Below are positions 44,273 to 52,543 of a stretch of DNA of 64,000 bases, one piece after another (the first letter of the stretch is position 1; every line of letters begins with the position of its first letter). The translations under genes were made by a program, and so were the position numbers. Source of the stretch: AG2 sp036493735 (lineage in GTDB: Bacteria > Gemmatimonadota > Gemmatimonadetes > Gemmatimonadales > Gemmatimonadaceae); the NCBI GenBank assembly GCA_036493735.1, contig DASXPH010000035.1, positions 61,165 to 125,164 on the forward strand, in the 5' to 3' direction. Below the pieces are notes generated by a model. The model was given only the letters and a program-made list of their open reading frames with translations. It had not been told where the DNA came from and ran no database searches.

Positions 44273-44467
44273 TCAGCCACGCTCAGCCTCGACGGGCGGC
44301 TCGTCCCTGCGGTCGCCCTGAGTCCATATCTCCTTCCACGACATTTCGACGCCGGAGCGAAAGCGCTTCTTCGTCAGACGAAGACCATCAGGCGAGATCG
44401 AAACAGTGTAGGACTCGCCATCAATGGTGATCTCCCGTCGAATCGTTCGTTCGAGCTTCGTGGCCAT
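44273..44467 (-). CDS. Small conserved hypothetical protein
   Basis: 64 residues from ATG 44467. Basic with beta-strand-like stretches (REITIDGESYTVSISPDGLRLTKKR). It lies 51 bases downstream of the RepA-like gene on the same strand and may share its transcript. No family recognised. Confidence 0.5.
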   Translation of the reverse strand: MATKLERTIRREITIDGESYTVSISPDGLRLTKKRFRSGVEMSWKEIWTQGDRRDEPPVEAERG

Positions 44468-44518
44468 GGTCTCGTCATACCCGCTGCGAGGAAGCCTGTT
44501 CGCACGATCTCCATTGAA

Positions 44519-45415
44519 TCAGACGCCTCTTGCGGCCAAGACGTAATCCACAAACCACTCGCGCTGCTGTTGACGAATCGTTGCACTCCGGACCACACCT
44601 GCCGCTTCTAGCATTTCATGGGCCGGTTGCAGGACGCGCTGTAGATGTGACGGATAGCGTTGCACCAGAGGGAGAAGCTCCTTGAGCCGCTCCAGCGAGA
44701 CGCGCCAGGTGAGTACGTCCTCGGCTCGGGCGACCTCGAGCAATCGATAGAGACGGCGAGCAACAGGTGATGCGAGTTCGAGATACCGCGTGGCGGAAAG
44801 AGACGACGTGAATCGGCCGGCGAGGTTCTCGCGGATGTTCGGCGCGATAATCACACGGGCAACGCCCGGCTCGGCGGTCGCCACCGCCTCGAAGAGAGCG
44901 AGCTGATCGCGATCTGTCACGCGGCGACGCTCGATAACGACCGAAGTGAGAATCGAGAACCGTGCCTCGATCGGCCGCCCCGCCGCGGAGCTGTAATAGC
45001 TGCCCACCGACTCCAACGTCGTTCGCTCCAGCCGAGCGAGTGCACCGCGTAGCTGTTCGTACGTGCGACCATCAACTTGGCGGCCCATCGAGCGAAGGAA
45101 CGCGTGCAGCGTGAAGGTGATCGCTCCGTCGGCAGGTTCGCCTGCTTCGTGGAAACGATGCATGAGCTCCACGTAAACATCCTGATCGAAGGTGCCAGGC
45201 AGACGGTCACCCGGGTTCGGGAGGACACGCCAGCGGCCGCCATCGTCCGATGTGCAACTGATGGCGGTGTCGTCGGCGGAGTCGCTGAGCCGGAACAGCG
45301 GAAGGCGCTCCAACGAGCGATCGAGCAGAACGACGCGCGCGGTGACGCGTCGACGCGCGGCGAGGCTCATGAGGGGGAAAGTGACGTCTCGCCTGACGAG
45401 GGGCAAGGCGAGCAC
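44519..45415 (-). CDS. RepA-like plasmid replication initiator homolog on the chromosome
   Basis: 298 residues. The pattern LPLFRL, FDQDVYVELMHRF, TYEQLRGALARLERT and the MLEAAGVVRSATI tail match the RPA-type replication initiator of broad-host-range plasmids, with two winged-helix-like segments. The start is uncertain (GTG 45415 or ATG 45370). No iterons or partition genes are nearby; instead it lies in a minus-strand series with an SDR gene upstream. It may be a relic or a repurposed DNA-binding protein. Confidence 0.65.
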   Translation of the reverse strand: MLALPLVRRDVTFPLMSLAARRRVTARVVLLDRSLERLPLFRLSDSADDTAISCTSDDGGRWRVLPNPGDRLPGTFDQDVYVELMHRFHEAGEPADGAITFTLHAFLRSMGRQVDGRTYEQLRGALARLERTTLESVGSYYSSAAGRPIEARFSILTSVVIERRRVTDRDQLALFEAVATAEPGVARVIIAPNIRENLAGRFTSSLSATRYLELASPVARRLYRLLEVARAEDVLTWRVSLERLKELLPLVQRYPSHLQRVLQPAHEMLEAAGVVRSATIRQQQREWFVDYVLAARGV

Positions 45416-45429
45416 ACGTCAGTAAGGGC

Positions 45430-46146
45430 TCAGGACAGCGCGATCAACTGCCCGGTGACCGCTGACGACGCGGAACTGCAAAGGCATACGACCACGGACG
45501 CCACCTCCTCGCGCTCGACGTAGCGAACATCCTTCCCCATCGATTCGAGATTGGCGGCGGTGCGAATGGAAGACGGCGCAATGGCGTTGGCTCGAACGCC
45601 ATTCGCATACTCGGCCTGCGCGACCGAGCGCATGAGAGTCGCGACGCCACTCTTCGCAGCGGCGTATGCAGCGGTAGCGCCGATTTTCGCGCCAGGCAGT
45701 GCGGATTCGGAGGCGAAGTAGACCAGAGACCCCTTTCCTGCTCGCAAGAAGGGCAGGAATGCACGAGTCACCAGATACGCCGTCGTGAGATTGATGGTCA
45801 GCATTCGGTGCCAGACCTCGACATCGCTTTCAGGCAAGGAGCCACTGAGAGCGAACCCTCCCGCCGCATGGACGACCGCACTCAGTCGATCGCCATGATC
45901 GCGCCGGACGCGATCCGCGAGACTTGCTACCGCGGCGGGATCGGCCAGGTCGCATCCGAACGAGAAAGCGCGCGAGCCAGCGCGAGTGAGTGGATCAGCG
46001 CGATCGCGCGCCTGCTCGGCCCTGCGATCGACGAGCAACAGCGTGGCACCGCGTTCGGCGAATGCGCGTGCAACGACCTCTCCGACCTGGCCCTCCCTTC
46101 CCACACCTGTGAGCAAAATCGGATCGCGAAAGTCGGCTTCGGACAT
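45430..46146 (-). CDS. Short-chain dehydrogenase/reductase
   Basis: 238 residues. The Rossmann motif TGVGREGQVG is a variant of TGxxxGxG; VVHAAGG, the catalytic serine in FASESALPG and YxxxK in AYAAAKSG are present. The C-terminal half is normal. Substrate unknown. It ends 15 bases before the RepA-like gene and its start is 30 bases from the divergent phospholipase D gene. Confidence 0.87.
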   Translation of the reverse strand: MSEADFRDPILLTGVGREGQVGEVVARAFAERGATLLLVDRRAEQARDRADPLTRAGSRAFSFGCDLADPAAVASLADRVRRDHGDRLSAVVHAAGGFALSGSLPESDVEVWHRMLTINLTTAYLVTRAFLPFLRAGKGSLVYFASESALPGAKIGATAAYAAAKSGVATLMRSVAQAEYANGVRANAIAPSSIRTAANLESMGKDVRYVEREEVASVVVCLCSSASSAVTGQLIALS

Positions 46147-46176
46147 GGCACAGAGTATGTGTGGGAAACGCCCCGA

Positions 46177-47502
46177 ATGCCAACGAACCGCAGCTACAGC
46201 TTCGCCGAGCGCATCGAGCGCCTGGGCATGGTGATCGTCGGGGTTGTGGTGCTGTATCTCGCCTTCGTCGGACTTCTCTCGATCACGCGCGGCACGCCAG
46301 TGCAGACCGTCATCACGGAAGGCGACCGCCGGGGCCCGCCCGCCCCGACCGATTCCTTGTTTGCGCGAACGATGGAGCTGTTCACGGGCACGCACATGGA
46401 TCCGGGAAATCGCGTGCAGCCGGTGAACAATGGCTCCGTGTACGACTCTCTCTGGAAAGATTTGCGAGCGGCGAAGCAGACTATAACGGTGCAGATGTAT
46501 TACTCGCTGCCCGGGAAGGTGGCAGATACGCTGGCCGCGATTCTGGCGGAGCGTGCGCACGCCAAGGTGCGGGTACTGCTGCTTCTGGACGCGTTTGGAT
46601 CGCAGAACCTGAAGCGGAAGTGGGCTCAGCGACTACGGCAAGCAGGCGTCGAGGTGGCGCTGCTGCGGAAGCTCCGGTGGTACTCGATTCATAACGCGGC
46701 CGACCGCTCGCACGTACGTGTGGTCGTCGTCGACGGACGAGTGGGCTACACTGGCGGATTTGGTTTGGCGGACTACTGGCTGGGCGATGGCCTTCACGAG
46801 AATCAGTGGCGCGAGTCGAACGTCCGCTTTGAAGGACCGGCGGTCATGCAACTACAGGCTGCCTTCGCGTCGGCGTGGGCCGAAGCGACGGGAGAGCTGA
46901 TTACCGGCGACATCTTCTTTCCAACGAGAGGCTTCGAGCCTCTACCCGGTGGCGTCGAAGCCGGATTGCTCTTCACTGCCCCGACGACCGGTAGCACGCC
47001 AGCGGAACGATTCCTCGCTCTCAGCATCGTCTCTGCTCGCAAGACGCTCTACATCACCAATTCGTATTTCGTGCCCGATGACGATTTCCGTCGGCTCTTG
47101 AAGGGAGCGGCATCGCACGGCGTCGATGTGCGGGTGCTGACGGTCAGCTCGAAGACGGACGTGAAGACGACGTGGTATGCCGGCCGGCACTGGTACGAAG
47201 AGCTGCTCTCGGCGGGAATACGGATCTACGAGTATCAGCCGACGATGATTCACTCCAAGACGATGGTTGTCGACGGTCTCTGGTCGAGTGTCGGCTCGAT
47301 GAACTTCGACAATCGATCTCTGGCGTTCAACAACGAGTCGAATCTCGTGGTCCTCGACAGAGGGATCGGCGCAGCGATGGACTCGACTTTCTTCGATGAC
47401 CTGCGACACTCGGAGGAGATCAAGCTCGACGAGTTTCGTAAACGATCGCCGTGGGAGCACCTGCTCGAGGTCGGCGCAGTGATGCTCTCACGACTTCTGT
47501 AG
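46177..47502 (+). CDS. Phospholipase D family protein, cardiolipin synthase-like
   Basis: 441 residues with one N-terminal membrane helix. Two HKD-type motifs are expected. The second is canonical, HSKTMVVDG followed by GSMNFDNRS. The first reads HVRVVVVDG followed by GGFGLAD, with arginine in place of the catalytic lysine. Typical cardiolipin synthases need both. Other parts, such as VQMYYSLPG and SYFVPDDDF, match the family. A conservative K-to-R change may reduce activity or mark a specialised clade. Confidence 0.82.
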   Translation: MPTNRSYSFAERIERLGMVIVGVVVLYLAFVGLLSITRGTPVQTVITEGDRRGPPAPTDSLFARTMELFTGTHMDPGNRVQPVNNGSVYDSLWKDLRAAKQTITVQMYYSLPGKVADTLAAILAERAHAKVRVLLLLDAFGSQNLKRKWAQRLRQAGVEVALLRKLRWYSIHNAADRSHVRVVVVDGRVGYTGGFGLADYWLGDGLHENQWRESNVRFEGPAVMQLQAAFASAWAEATGELITGDIFFPTRGFEPLPGGVEAGLLFTAPTTGSTPAERFLALSIVSARKTLYITNSYFVPDDDFRRLLKGAASHGVDVRVLTVSSKTDVKTTWYAGRHWYEELLSAGIRIYEYQPTMIHSKTMVVDGLWSSVGSMNFDNRSLAFNNESNLVVLDRGIGAAMDSTFFDDLRHSEEIKLDEFRKRSPWEHLLEVGAVMLSRLL

Positions 47503-47590
47503 CGTTCAGCGTTGAGCGTTGAGCGTTGGGCGTGGAGCTCTGAGCCGCGAGCAGTTAACGCGCAACGCTAAACCCTCAACGCACAACGCT
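47501..47590. repeat. GCGTTGA repeat block between convergent genes
   Basis: Direct copies of AGCGTTSA/G (three to four near 47501-47530) face inverted copies CAACGCT/CAACGCA (three near 47563-47589). The block can fold into an imperfect long hairpin and may terminate both convergent genes. It looks like a mobile or slippage-derived intergenic repeat. Confidence 0.6.
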
Positions 47591-48134
47591 ACCGGAGCTC
47601 TTCCCGGCCCAGGGCGGCGCGCACGGCTTCCCGCATCGCGACGACCGCTTCGTCGCGGGCTGCGGGCGAATCGTCACGGACGTGAATTTCGATGCCCTCC
47701 GCAACCGGGACGCGTCGCCAGCTCAGTGGGTGACCGTCGTCGGTTTGCGCCACGGCGTCGGCGCGAACTCCGAGCGCGGGCGCGAGCGAAGTCGCTACGC
47801 GTCGCTCGAGCGAGTCGCCGGTGACTCCCTGCAACTCGCCCTTGATCGACTCGAGCGTCGCGCCCTCCCGCTGCCGGATCTTGATAGCGAGCAGCTGAAG
47901 GAAATGCCGGTAATTGTACGTCGCCGCGGTGCCGGTGCCTTCGGGCCGATCGAGGAGGCCATTGGCGACGTAGAATCGTATCGACCGCGCGCTCGGCGCG
48001 ACGCGTGCCGAGGCATTGGTGGGCCGCATGCCAGCGGCGTCCACGAGGGCCGTAACGTGCGCAGCCAACCCGCGCGCATTCCACGGAGCGTGTCGCGAGT
48101 GGGCGCGGAGCAATGAAATCGGTGACTCAGCCAT
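47589..48134 (-). CDS. MerR-like transcriptional regulator
   Basis: 181 residues. A MerR-type helix-turn-helix lies at about residues 40-105: SARSIRFYVANGLLDRPEG and the helix YNYRHFLQLLAIKIRQREGATLESIK. The preceding about 40 residues and the C-terminal effector region are unfamiliar and have no cysteine pair for metal sensing. It overlaps the end of the kinase gene by eight bases, so the two are coupled. Confidence 0.72.
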   Translation of the reverse strand: MAESPISLLRAHSRHAPWNARGLAAHVTALVDAAGMRPTNASARVAPSARSIRFYVANGLLDRPEGTGTAATYNYRHFLQLLAIKIRQREGATLESIKGELQGVTGDSLERRVATSLAPALGVRADAVAQTDDGHPLSWRRVPVAEGIEIHVRDDSPAARDEAVVAMREAVRAALGREELR

Positions 48135-49317
48135 TCTTGTCGGCGGTCGCCAGGTCGTTGATTTTGCGGTTAGGCAGCGTGATCGTTACGGTCGTACCAC
48201 TGTCGGCGGTGCTCTCGAGACTGATGGTGCCGCTATGGTCGTCGAGGATGCGCCGACACAATGCCAGGCCAACGCCAGCGCCCGCGGGCTTGGTTGAGAA
48301 AAACAAATCGAACACGTGCGCTAGCACTTCCGGCGAGATCGGCGCGCCTTCGTTGTGCAGTCGGCAACGCCACGTGCCCTTCGGCATCGAGGCGGAGGTC
48401 AATGTCAGATCACTGCCTTCCGGCGCTGCATCAACGGCGTTCGACAGGACATTGCTGAACACGACGCCAATCTGCTCCGAGTCGACCTCGCACGTGCTCC
48501 GCGGTTCGGCGGGATGGTGCCGGACAACCAGGGCACGACTCTCGAGTAGTCCACGCCGTGCCAGCAACAGCGTGTGCCAGATCGTGTCGGGATCAGCCGG
48601 TGCCGTCTGCATCGGCGCCGGATGTCCGTACTCGAGCAGGGAGCTGACGACTCCATTGAGTCGTTCGACCTCGCGCAGAATGCGACCGACATTTCGCTCG
48701 ATGACCGGGTCGTCTCGCACGCGAAAGCGAAGCAACTGCGCCGCGGAGGAAATGCCAAACAGCGGATTTCGCATTTCACGCGCGATTCCAGCCGATACTT
48801 CGCCGATCGCTTCGAGGCGCTGACGGTGCGCGAGTCGGTCGACGTCGCGTGCACGATCGATTGCCGTAGCGGCCTGACGCGCAATGCCGGCGACGAGTGA
48901 CTCGAGCTCTCCCATTCGTTGTGTCGTATCCGCGCCGTGGAGCACCACAGTGATCGCGCCGCGAACCACGCCACTCGCCATCGGGACGGTAAGTTCGTGT
49001 CCGTACGGCAGCTCTCGCACGATTGGCTGGGAGTCACCGAGCGCGCGCTTCCACAGCGGGACGAGTGAATGCATGACAGCGTCGCTGTCCTTCTCGAAGC
49101 CGCTATGATGAACAAGTTCGAAAGGTCTGAGCTCGGCATCGGACAGCGCGATCGCAATGGCGTCGTACGCGACAACACGACGCAGCTGTTGAGCGGTCTC
49201 GTGCACAACACGCTCGAGTGAGATCGTCGGCGCGAGCGCAATCGCCGCATCGAGCACCTGGCGCTCAGCACCAGCGGTGGGAATGCCGCTGTCCGATTGG
49301 AATGGTGGCGCGCTCAT
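48127..49317 (-). CDS. GAF-domain histidine-kinase-like protein lacking the phospho-accepting histidine
   Basis: 396 residues, soluble. A GAF domain (about 20-160) is followed by a kinase core. The H-box reads GIAREMRNPL: position 180, normally histidine, is arginine (codon CGT, one base from CAT). The N-box (VVFSNVLSNAVDAA) and G2 (GAGVGLAL) are intact; the G1 region reads HNEGAPIS. So ATP binding is likely but autophosphorylation by the usual route is not. No membrane segment. Coupled to a MerR-like regulator. Confidence 0.85.
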   Translation of the reverse strand: MSAPPFQSDSGIPTAGAERQVLDAAIALAPTISLERVVHETAQQLRRVVAYDAIAIALSDAELRPFELVHHSGFEKDSDAVMHSLVPLWKRALGDSQPIVRELPYGHELTVPMASGVVRGAITVVLHGADTTQRMGELESLVAGIARQAATAIDRARDVDRLAHRQRLEAIGEVSAGIAREMRNPLFGISSAAQLLRFRVRDDPVIERNVGRILREVERLNGVVSSLLEYGHPAPMQTAPADPDTIWHTLLLARRGLLESRALVVRHHPAEPRSTCEVDSEQIGVVFSNVLSNAVDAAPEGSDLTLTSASMPKGTWRCRLHNEGAPISPEVLAHVFDLFFSTKPAGAGVGLALCRRILDDHSGTISLESTADSGTTVTITLPNRKINDLATADKNG

Positions 49318-49403
49318 GGTTGGATATTACGGGCGCCGATTACAAAGCGAAACGGCGGAACGCGATGCCGCGCTCCGCCGTTGACTTGCGTTTATCCGGT
49401 CGA

Positions 49404-50024
49404 CTAACGCCGTCCGCGCTTCCGAGCGCCGGCCTTCCGCCCGCCTTTCTTCGCGCCACCGCGCTTTGCACTGCTCTTTTTGGCTGCGCTGCGCTTCTTC
49501 GCACCACCTTTCTTGGCCGCTTTCTTGGCGCCACCCTTCTTCGCGGCTTTCTTAGCACTGGACTTCTTGGCGGCTTTCTTGGCGCCGCCCTTCTTCGCCG
49601 CCGACTTCTTGGCGCCGCCAGATCGGCTAGCGCTCTTGCTGCCGCCAGAGGTACCACCGCTCGAGCCCATGCTGCTGCCCGAGCTCGTGCCGCCCGATGC
49701 CGCACCGCCGCCGGCACCCGACGAGCTACCGCCGGTCGCACGGCCACCGCGTCCGCCGGTCGCCGGGAAAACCTCAGCCTCTTCCTCTTCTTCCTCTACG
49801 AACGTGCCCCCTTCCTCCTCCTCGTCGTCGTCATCCTCGTCGGTGCTGTCCCAGAGGTCATCACTGCCGCGGTTTCCCGACCACCCACTCTCCTCGTCCT
49901 CGTCGTCGTCGTAGCTCCCGCCGCCGCCGCCGCCGGCACCACCACCACCATAACCGAGATCATCCGCGTCGTCGTCGCGATCCGAGAACCGAAACTCCTC
50001 GTGCAACTCGTCACCCCGCGGCAT
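49404..50024 (-). CDS. Bipartite acidic/lysine-rich low-complexity protein (histone-H1-like tail)
   Basis: 206 residues from ATG 50024, with AGGAGG six bases upstream. Three parts are seen: residues about 1-75 strongly acidic with Gly and Asp/Glu runs; about 75-125 Gly/Ser linker; about 125-206 Lys/Ala repeats (AAKKGGAKKAAKK) ending in an Arg/Gly tail. The C-terminal part resembles eukaryotic H1 and bacterial Hc1/AlgP tails. The acidic half could self-mask the basic half. Likely DNA/RNA binding; structure largely disordered. Confidence 0.75.
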   Translation of the reverse strand: MPRGDELHEEFRFSDRDDDADDLGYGGGGAGGGGGGSYDDDEDEESGWSGNRGSDDLWDSTDEDDDDEEEEGGTFVEEEEEEAEVFPATGGRGGRATGGSSSGAGGGAASGGTSSGSSMGSSGGTSGGSKSASRSGGAKKSAAKKGGAKKAAKKSSAKKAAKKGGAKKAAKKGGAKKRSAAKKSSAKRGGAKKGGRKAGARKRGRR

Positions 50025-50042
50025 GCGTGCCTCCTGAGACAA

Positions 50043-50425
50043 GTGTGATTCAGCGTCGTGAATTCAAGCGATCTAGCGTCGCGCTCCGGCGCACGTCGTG
50101 TGCCGACCTCGCGCGCGTGCAGCATCGCCCATGCGTTCGGTGATCGCACGCATTAAAACGCGTGCAGCAGCATTTGCGCAACAAGCTAGTACAATGTCCG
50201 TGCGTTTCCGTCAAGTCATACAGGGCGCACAAGCGAGTGATTGACGCGCTGCGCAGCGAAGGTGCGCCGCTCCGTTACGACGGGAGCCGCCCATAGTGCC
50301 TCGAAACAGATCGCACAAATAACCGGCTTCGCGAGACTCGACCCTTTCAGCGGTGCGAGCGCTGAGGCTTCGGCCTAACGCGAGCGCTCGACTCGAGCCA
50401 CGAAGGCCCTGCCCCAGAGCTATCG
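50043..50425. other. Intergenic region between the H1-like gene and the HD-GYP gene
   Basis: About 380 bases. It holds the candidate promoter for the H1-like gene (50186-50214) and a long leader. Around 50225-50425 there are short GC palindromes (CGCTGCGCAGCG near 50248, AGCGCT twice near 50360-50390) but no convincing terminator or gene. Confidence 0.35.
50186..50214 (-). promoter_or_regulatory. Candidate promoter of the acidic/H1-like gene
   Basis: Minus-strand TTGACG (50214-50209), 17 bases, then TACTAG (50191-50186), about 160 bases before the start codon. Confidence 0.4.
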
Positions 50426-51553
50426 CTAAGGATCGATAAAGGTGAGGGTCTTTCGTCGAGACACCACTCGCCTGAGCGCCTCATAAATCTCCGGGTCCAA
50501 CAGGCGGCCGACGTGTCCCCGCAGGAACTCAATGGTAGCCTTCGGCTCCATGGGCTCTCGATACGCCCGTTGCGACGTCAGTGCGTCGAAGGCATCGGCC
50601 GCGGCGAGGATTCGACCGCCAATGGAGATGGCCGTGCCGGCGAGCCCGCGGGGGTAGCCGGAGCCGTCCCAATGCTCGTGGTGATCATGCATGAATCCCA
50701 GCGCTTCGCCGAGGTGCTTCAATGGCGCTAGAATGTCCATGCCGATGCGCACATGCTCTTTGATGTGCTCGAACTCTTCCGGGGTCAGAGCACCGGGCTT
50801 GTTGAGCACCGCCTCCCGCGTGCCGATCTTGCCGACGTCGTGCAGGCGGCCAGCGATCCGTATATGCTCCACCGCATCGGCATTCATGCCTAACTCTTCG
50901 GCGATCGACGCCGCGAGCTCGGCGACGCGCTGCGAGTGGCCGCGAAGGTAAACGTCCTTCACTTCCATCGCATTGATCAGCGTTTCGGCGACGCTGATGG
51001 TGAGAGCACGCAGCGCTTCCTTTTCGCGTTCGAGCTCTTCGGTGCGCTGCGCAACCTCCTCACGGATCATTCGCTCGACGCGCCGCTGCTCGATGAGAAG
51101 GGCGCGCTTGTGCAACGCGCGCTCGATCGCAACCTCCAGATCCGCGAGCTCCACCGGCTTCATGAGGTAGTCCATCGCGCCTTGGGAGAGCGACTCCGTC
51201 GCCGTGGGCGCATCATTGACGGCCGTGAGCATCATGATCGCGAGCTCACTGTCCATCTGCAGCGCGCGCGGGATGACCTCGACACCAGAGAGCCCGGGCA
51301 TGCGCACGTCGCAAAGCATGAGAACGAAGGGTTGCTGCCCAAGTTGAGACAGCGCCTCATCCCCAGACTCGGCGGTGACGACATCGAAGCCGCGGGTCCG
51401 GAGGAATTTGCCAATCGCCCGGCGGATGCCTTCCTCGTCGTCGACGACCAGCACTCGACGGCCTTCGATATCGGAGACGTTTTTCGGCGCCATCGGGGAC
51501 ACCCCCGGCTGCTCCGTGGCGAGACTGAATGCGCTGGCGTGATCGATCATCAT
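50426..51553 (-). CDS. Response regulator with HD-GYP phosphodiesterase output domain
   Basis: About 375 residues. The receiver domain has the acidic pair in LVVDDEEG, the phospho-accepting aspartate in LCDVRMPG, T in LTAV and K in MKPVE. A short coiled coil joins it to an HD-GYP domain: HSQRVAEL, RLHDVGKIG, HEHWDGSGYPRGL. HD-GYP proteins hydrolyse cyclic-di-GMP. Start uncertain: ATG 51553/51550 or ATG 51493 near the domain edge. No cognate kinase is adjacent. Confidence 0.9.
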   Translation of the reverse strand: MMIDHASAFSLATEQPGVSPMAPKNVSDIEGRRVLVVDDEEGIRRAIGKFLRTRGFDVVTAESGDEALSQLGQQPFVLMLCDVRMPGLSGVEVIPRALQMDSELAIMMLTAVNDAPTATESLSQGAMDYLMKPVELADLEVAIERALHKRALLIEQRRVERMIREEVAQRTEELEREKEALRALTISVAETLINAMEVKDVYLRGHSQRVAELAASIAEELGMNADAVEHIRIAGRLHDVGKIGTREAVLNKPGALTPEEFEHIKEHVRIGMDILAPLKHLGEALGFMHDHHEHWDGSGYPRGLAGTAISIGGRILAAADAFDALTSQRAYREPMEPKATIEFLRGHVGRLLDPEIYEALRRVVSRRKTLTFIDP

Positions 51554-51671
51554 TTGACCCGTGCAACGGAAGCGAACTCCGAGCGCATTGAGGCGCCCGG
51601 GACGTGACGTTTGTGAGACGCATGTTCCAACGGGCCGTAACCGCGCCGTTAGGGCGCCGCTCTTCCCGACC

Positions 51672-52508
51672 CTAGTCGTCGACGAACTCGACCTGTACGC
51701 GCTTCGGGACGAAGCCCGCCTCATGACCGCGCTCGAGGAAGAGCCGGACCGCCTCGCGGCCGCGATCGCCATAATCCAGCGTCCAATCGTTGACGTACAT
51801 ACCGACGAAGGTATCGGCGCGACTCCGCTCGAGGCCGCGGGCGAACTGCATCGCGTGATCCAATGCCCCTGTGCGATGCTTCAGTCCGTACGCGATACTG
51901 GCTCGGAGATGGCGCGAAATCTCCTTGATCAACGCCTCGCCCAGATCCTTGCGAATCACGTTGCCACCAAGCGGCAGGGGGAGGCCAGACTCGGTGAACC
52001 ACCACTCGCCCATGTCGGCGACAAGGTGAAGGCCACGGTCGGCGAACGTGAGCTGGCCTTCGTGAATCAGCAACCCGAGATCGACCTCTCCGCGTTCGAC
52101 CGCGTCCTCGATGACATCGAATGCCGTGGGCACCGGGACGAAATCCGGCTCGTACAAGCGAAGCGCGAGGAACGCACTGGTGAGCGGGCCGGGTATCGCG
52201 ATCCGTTTGCCTCGGACATCCTCACGCGACATGGGCTCGCGGGCGACGAGTCGCGGGCCATAGTGATCGCCCATCGACGCGCCGTGGGGCAGGAGCGCAT
52301 ACCGGTCCGCAAGGTACGCGTAGGCGTGGATCGACACGGCGGTGACCTCGAGCTCTGCACGAAGCGCGCGCTGGTTGAGCGTCTCAATATCCTGCAGCTC
52401 GTGCACATAACGCAGGTCGCCCGTGTCGATCTTCCCCTCGGCGAGCGCGTAGAACATGAACGCATCATCCGAATCCGGACTGTGCGCGACGTGAATGGTT
52501 CGGGTCAC
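51672..52508 (-). CDS. mqnD: 1,4-dihydroxy-6-naphthoate synthase of the futalosine menaquinone pathway
   Basis: 278 residues. The hallmark HSPDSDDAFMFY is at the N-terminus, with LLPHGASMGDHYGP and LLIHEGQLTFAD following. MqnD converts cyclic de-hypoxanthine futalosine to dihydroxynaphthoate. It indicates menaquinone made by the alternative pathway. Other mqn genes are not in the window. Confidence 0.93.
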   Translation of the reverse strand: MTRTIHVAHSPDSDDAFMFYALAEGKIDTGDLRYVHELQDIETLNQRALRAELEVTAVSIHAYAYLADRYALLPHGASMGDHYGPRLVAREPMSREDVRGKRIAIPGPLTSAFLALRLYEPDFVPVPTAFDVIEDAVERGEVDLGLLIHEGQLTFADRGLHLVADMGEWWFTESGLPLPLGGNVIRKDLGEALIKEISRHLRASIAYGLKHRTGALDHAMQFARGLERSRADTFVGMYVNDWTLDYGDRGREAVRLFLERGHEAGFVPKRVQVEFVDD

Positions 52509-52543
52509 TTGAGTACTCGTTAGGTTTCGGGGAGACGGACCGA

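Noticed and set aside
44223..45430. Replication origin next to the RepA-like gene
   Set aside because: I see no iterons, DnaA boxes or AT-rich unwinding region around it.
47501..47590. CRISPR-like array
   Set aside because: Units are too short (7-9 bases), adjacent without spacers, and there are no cas genes.
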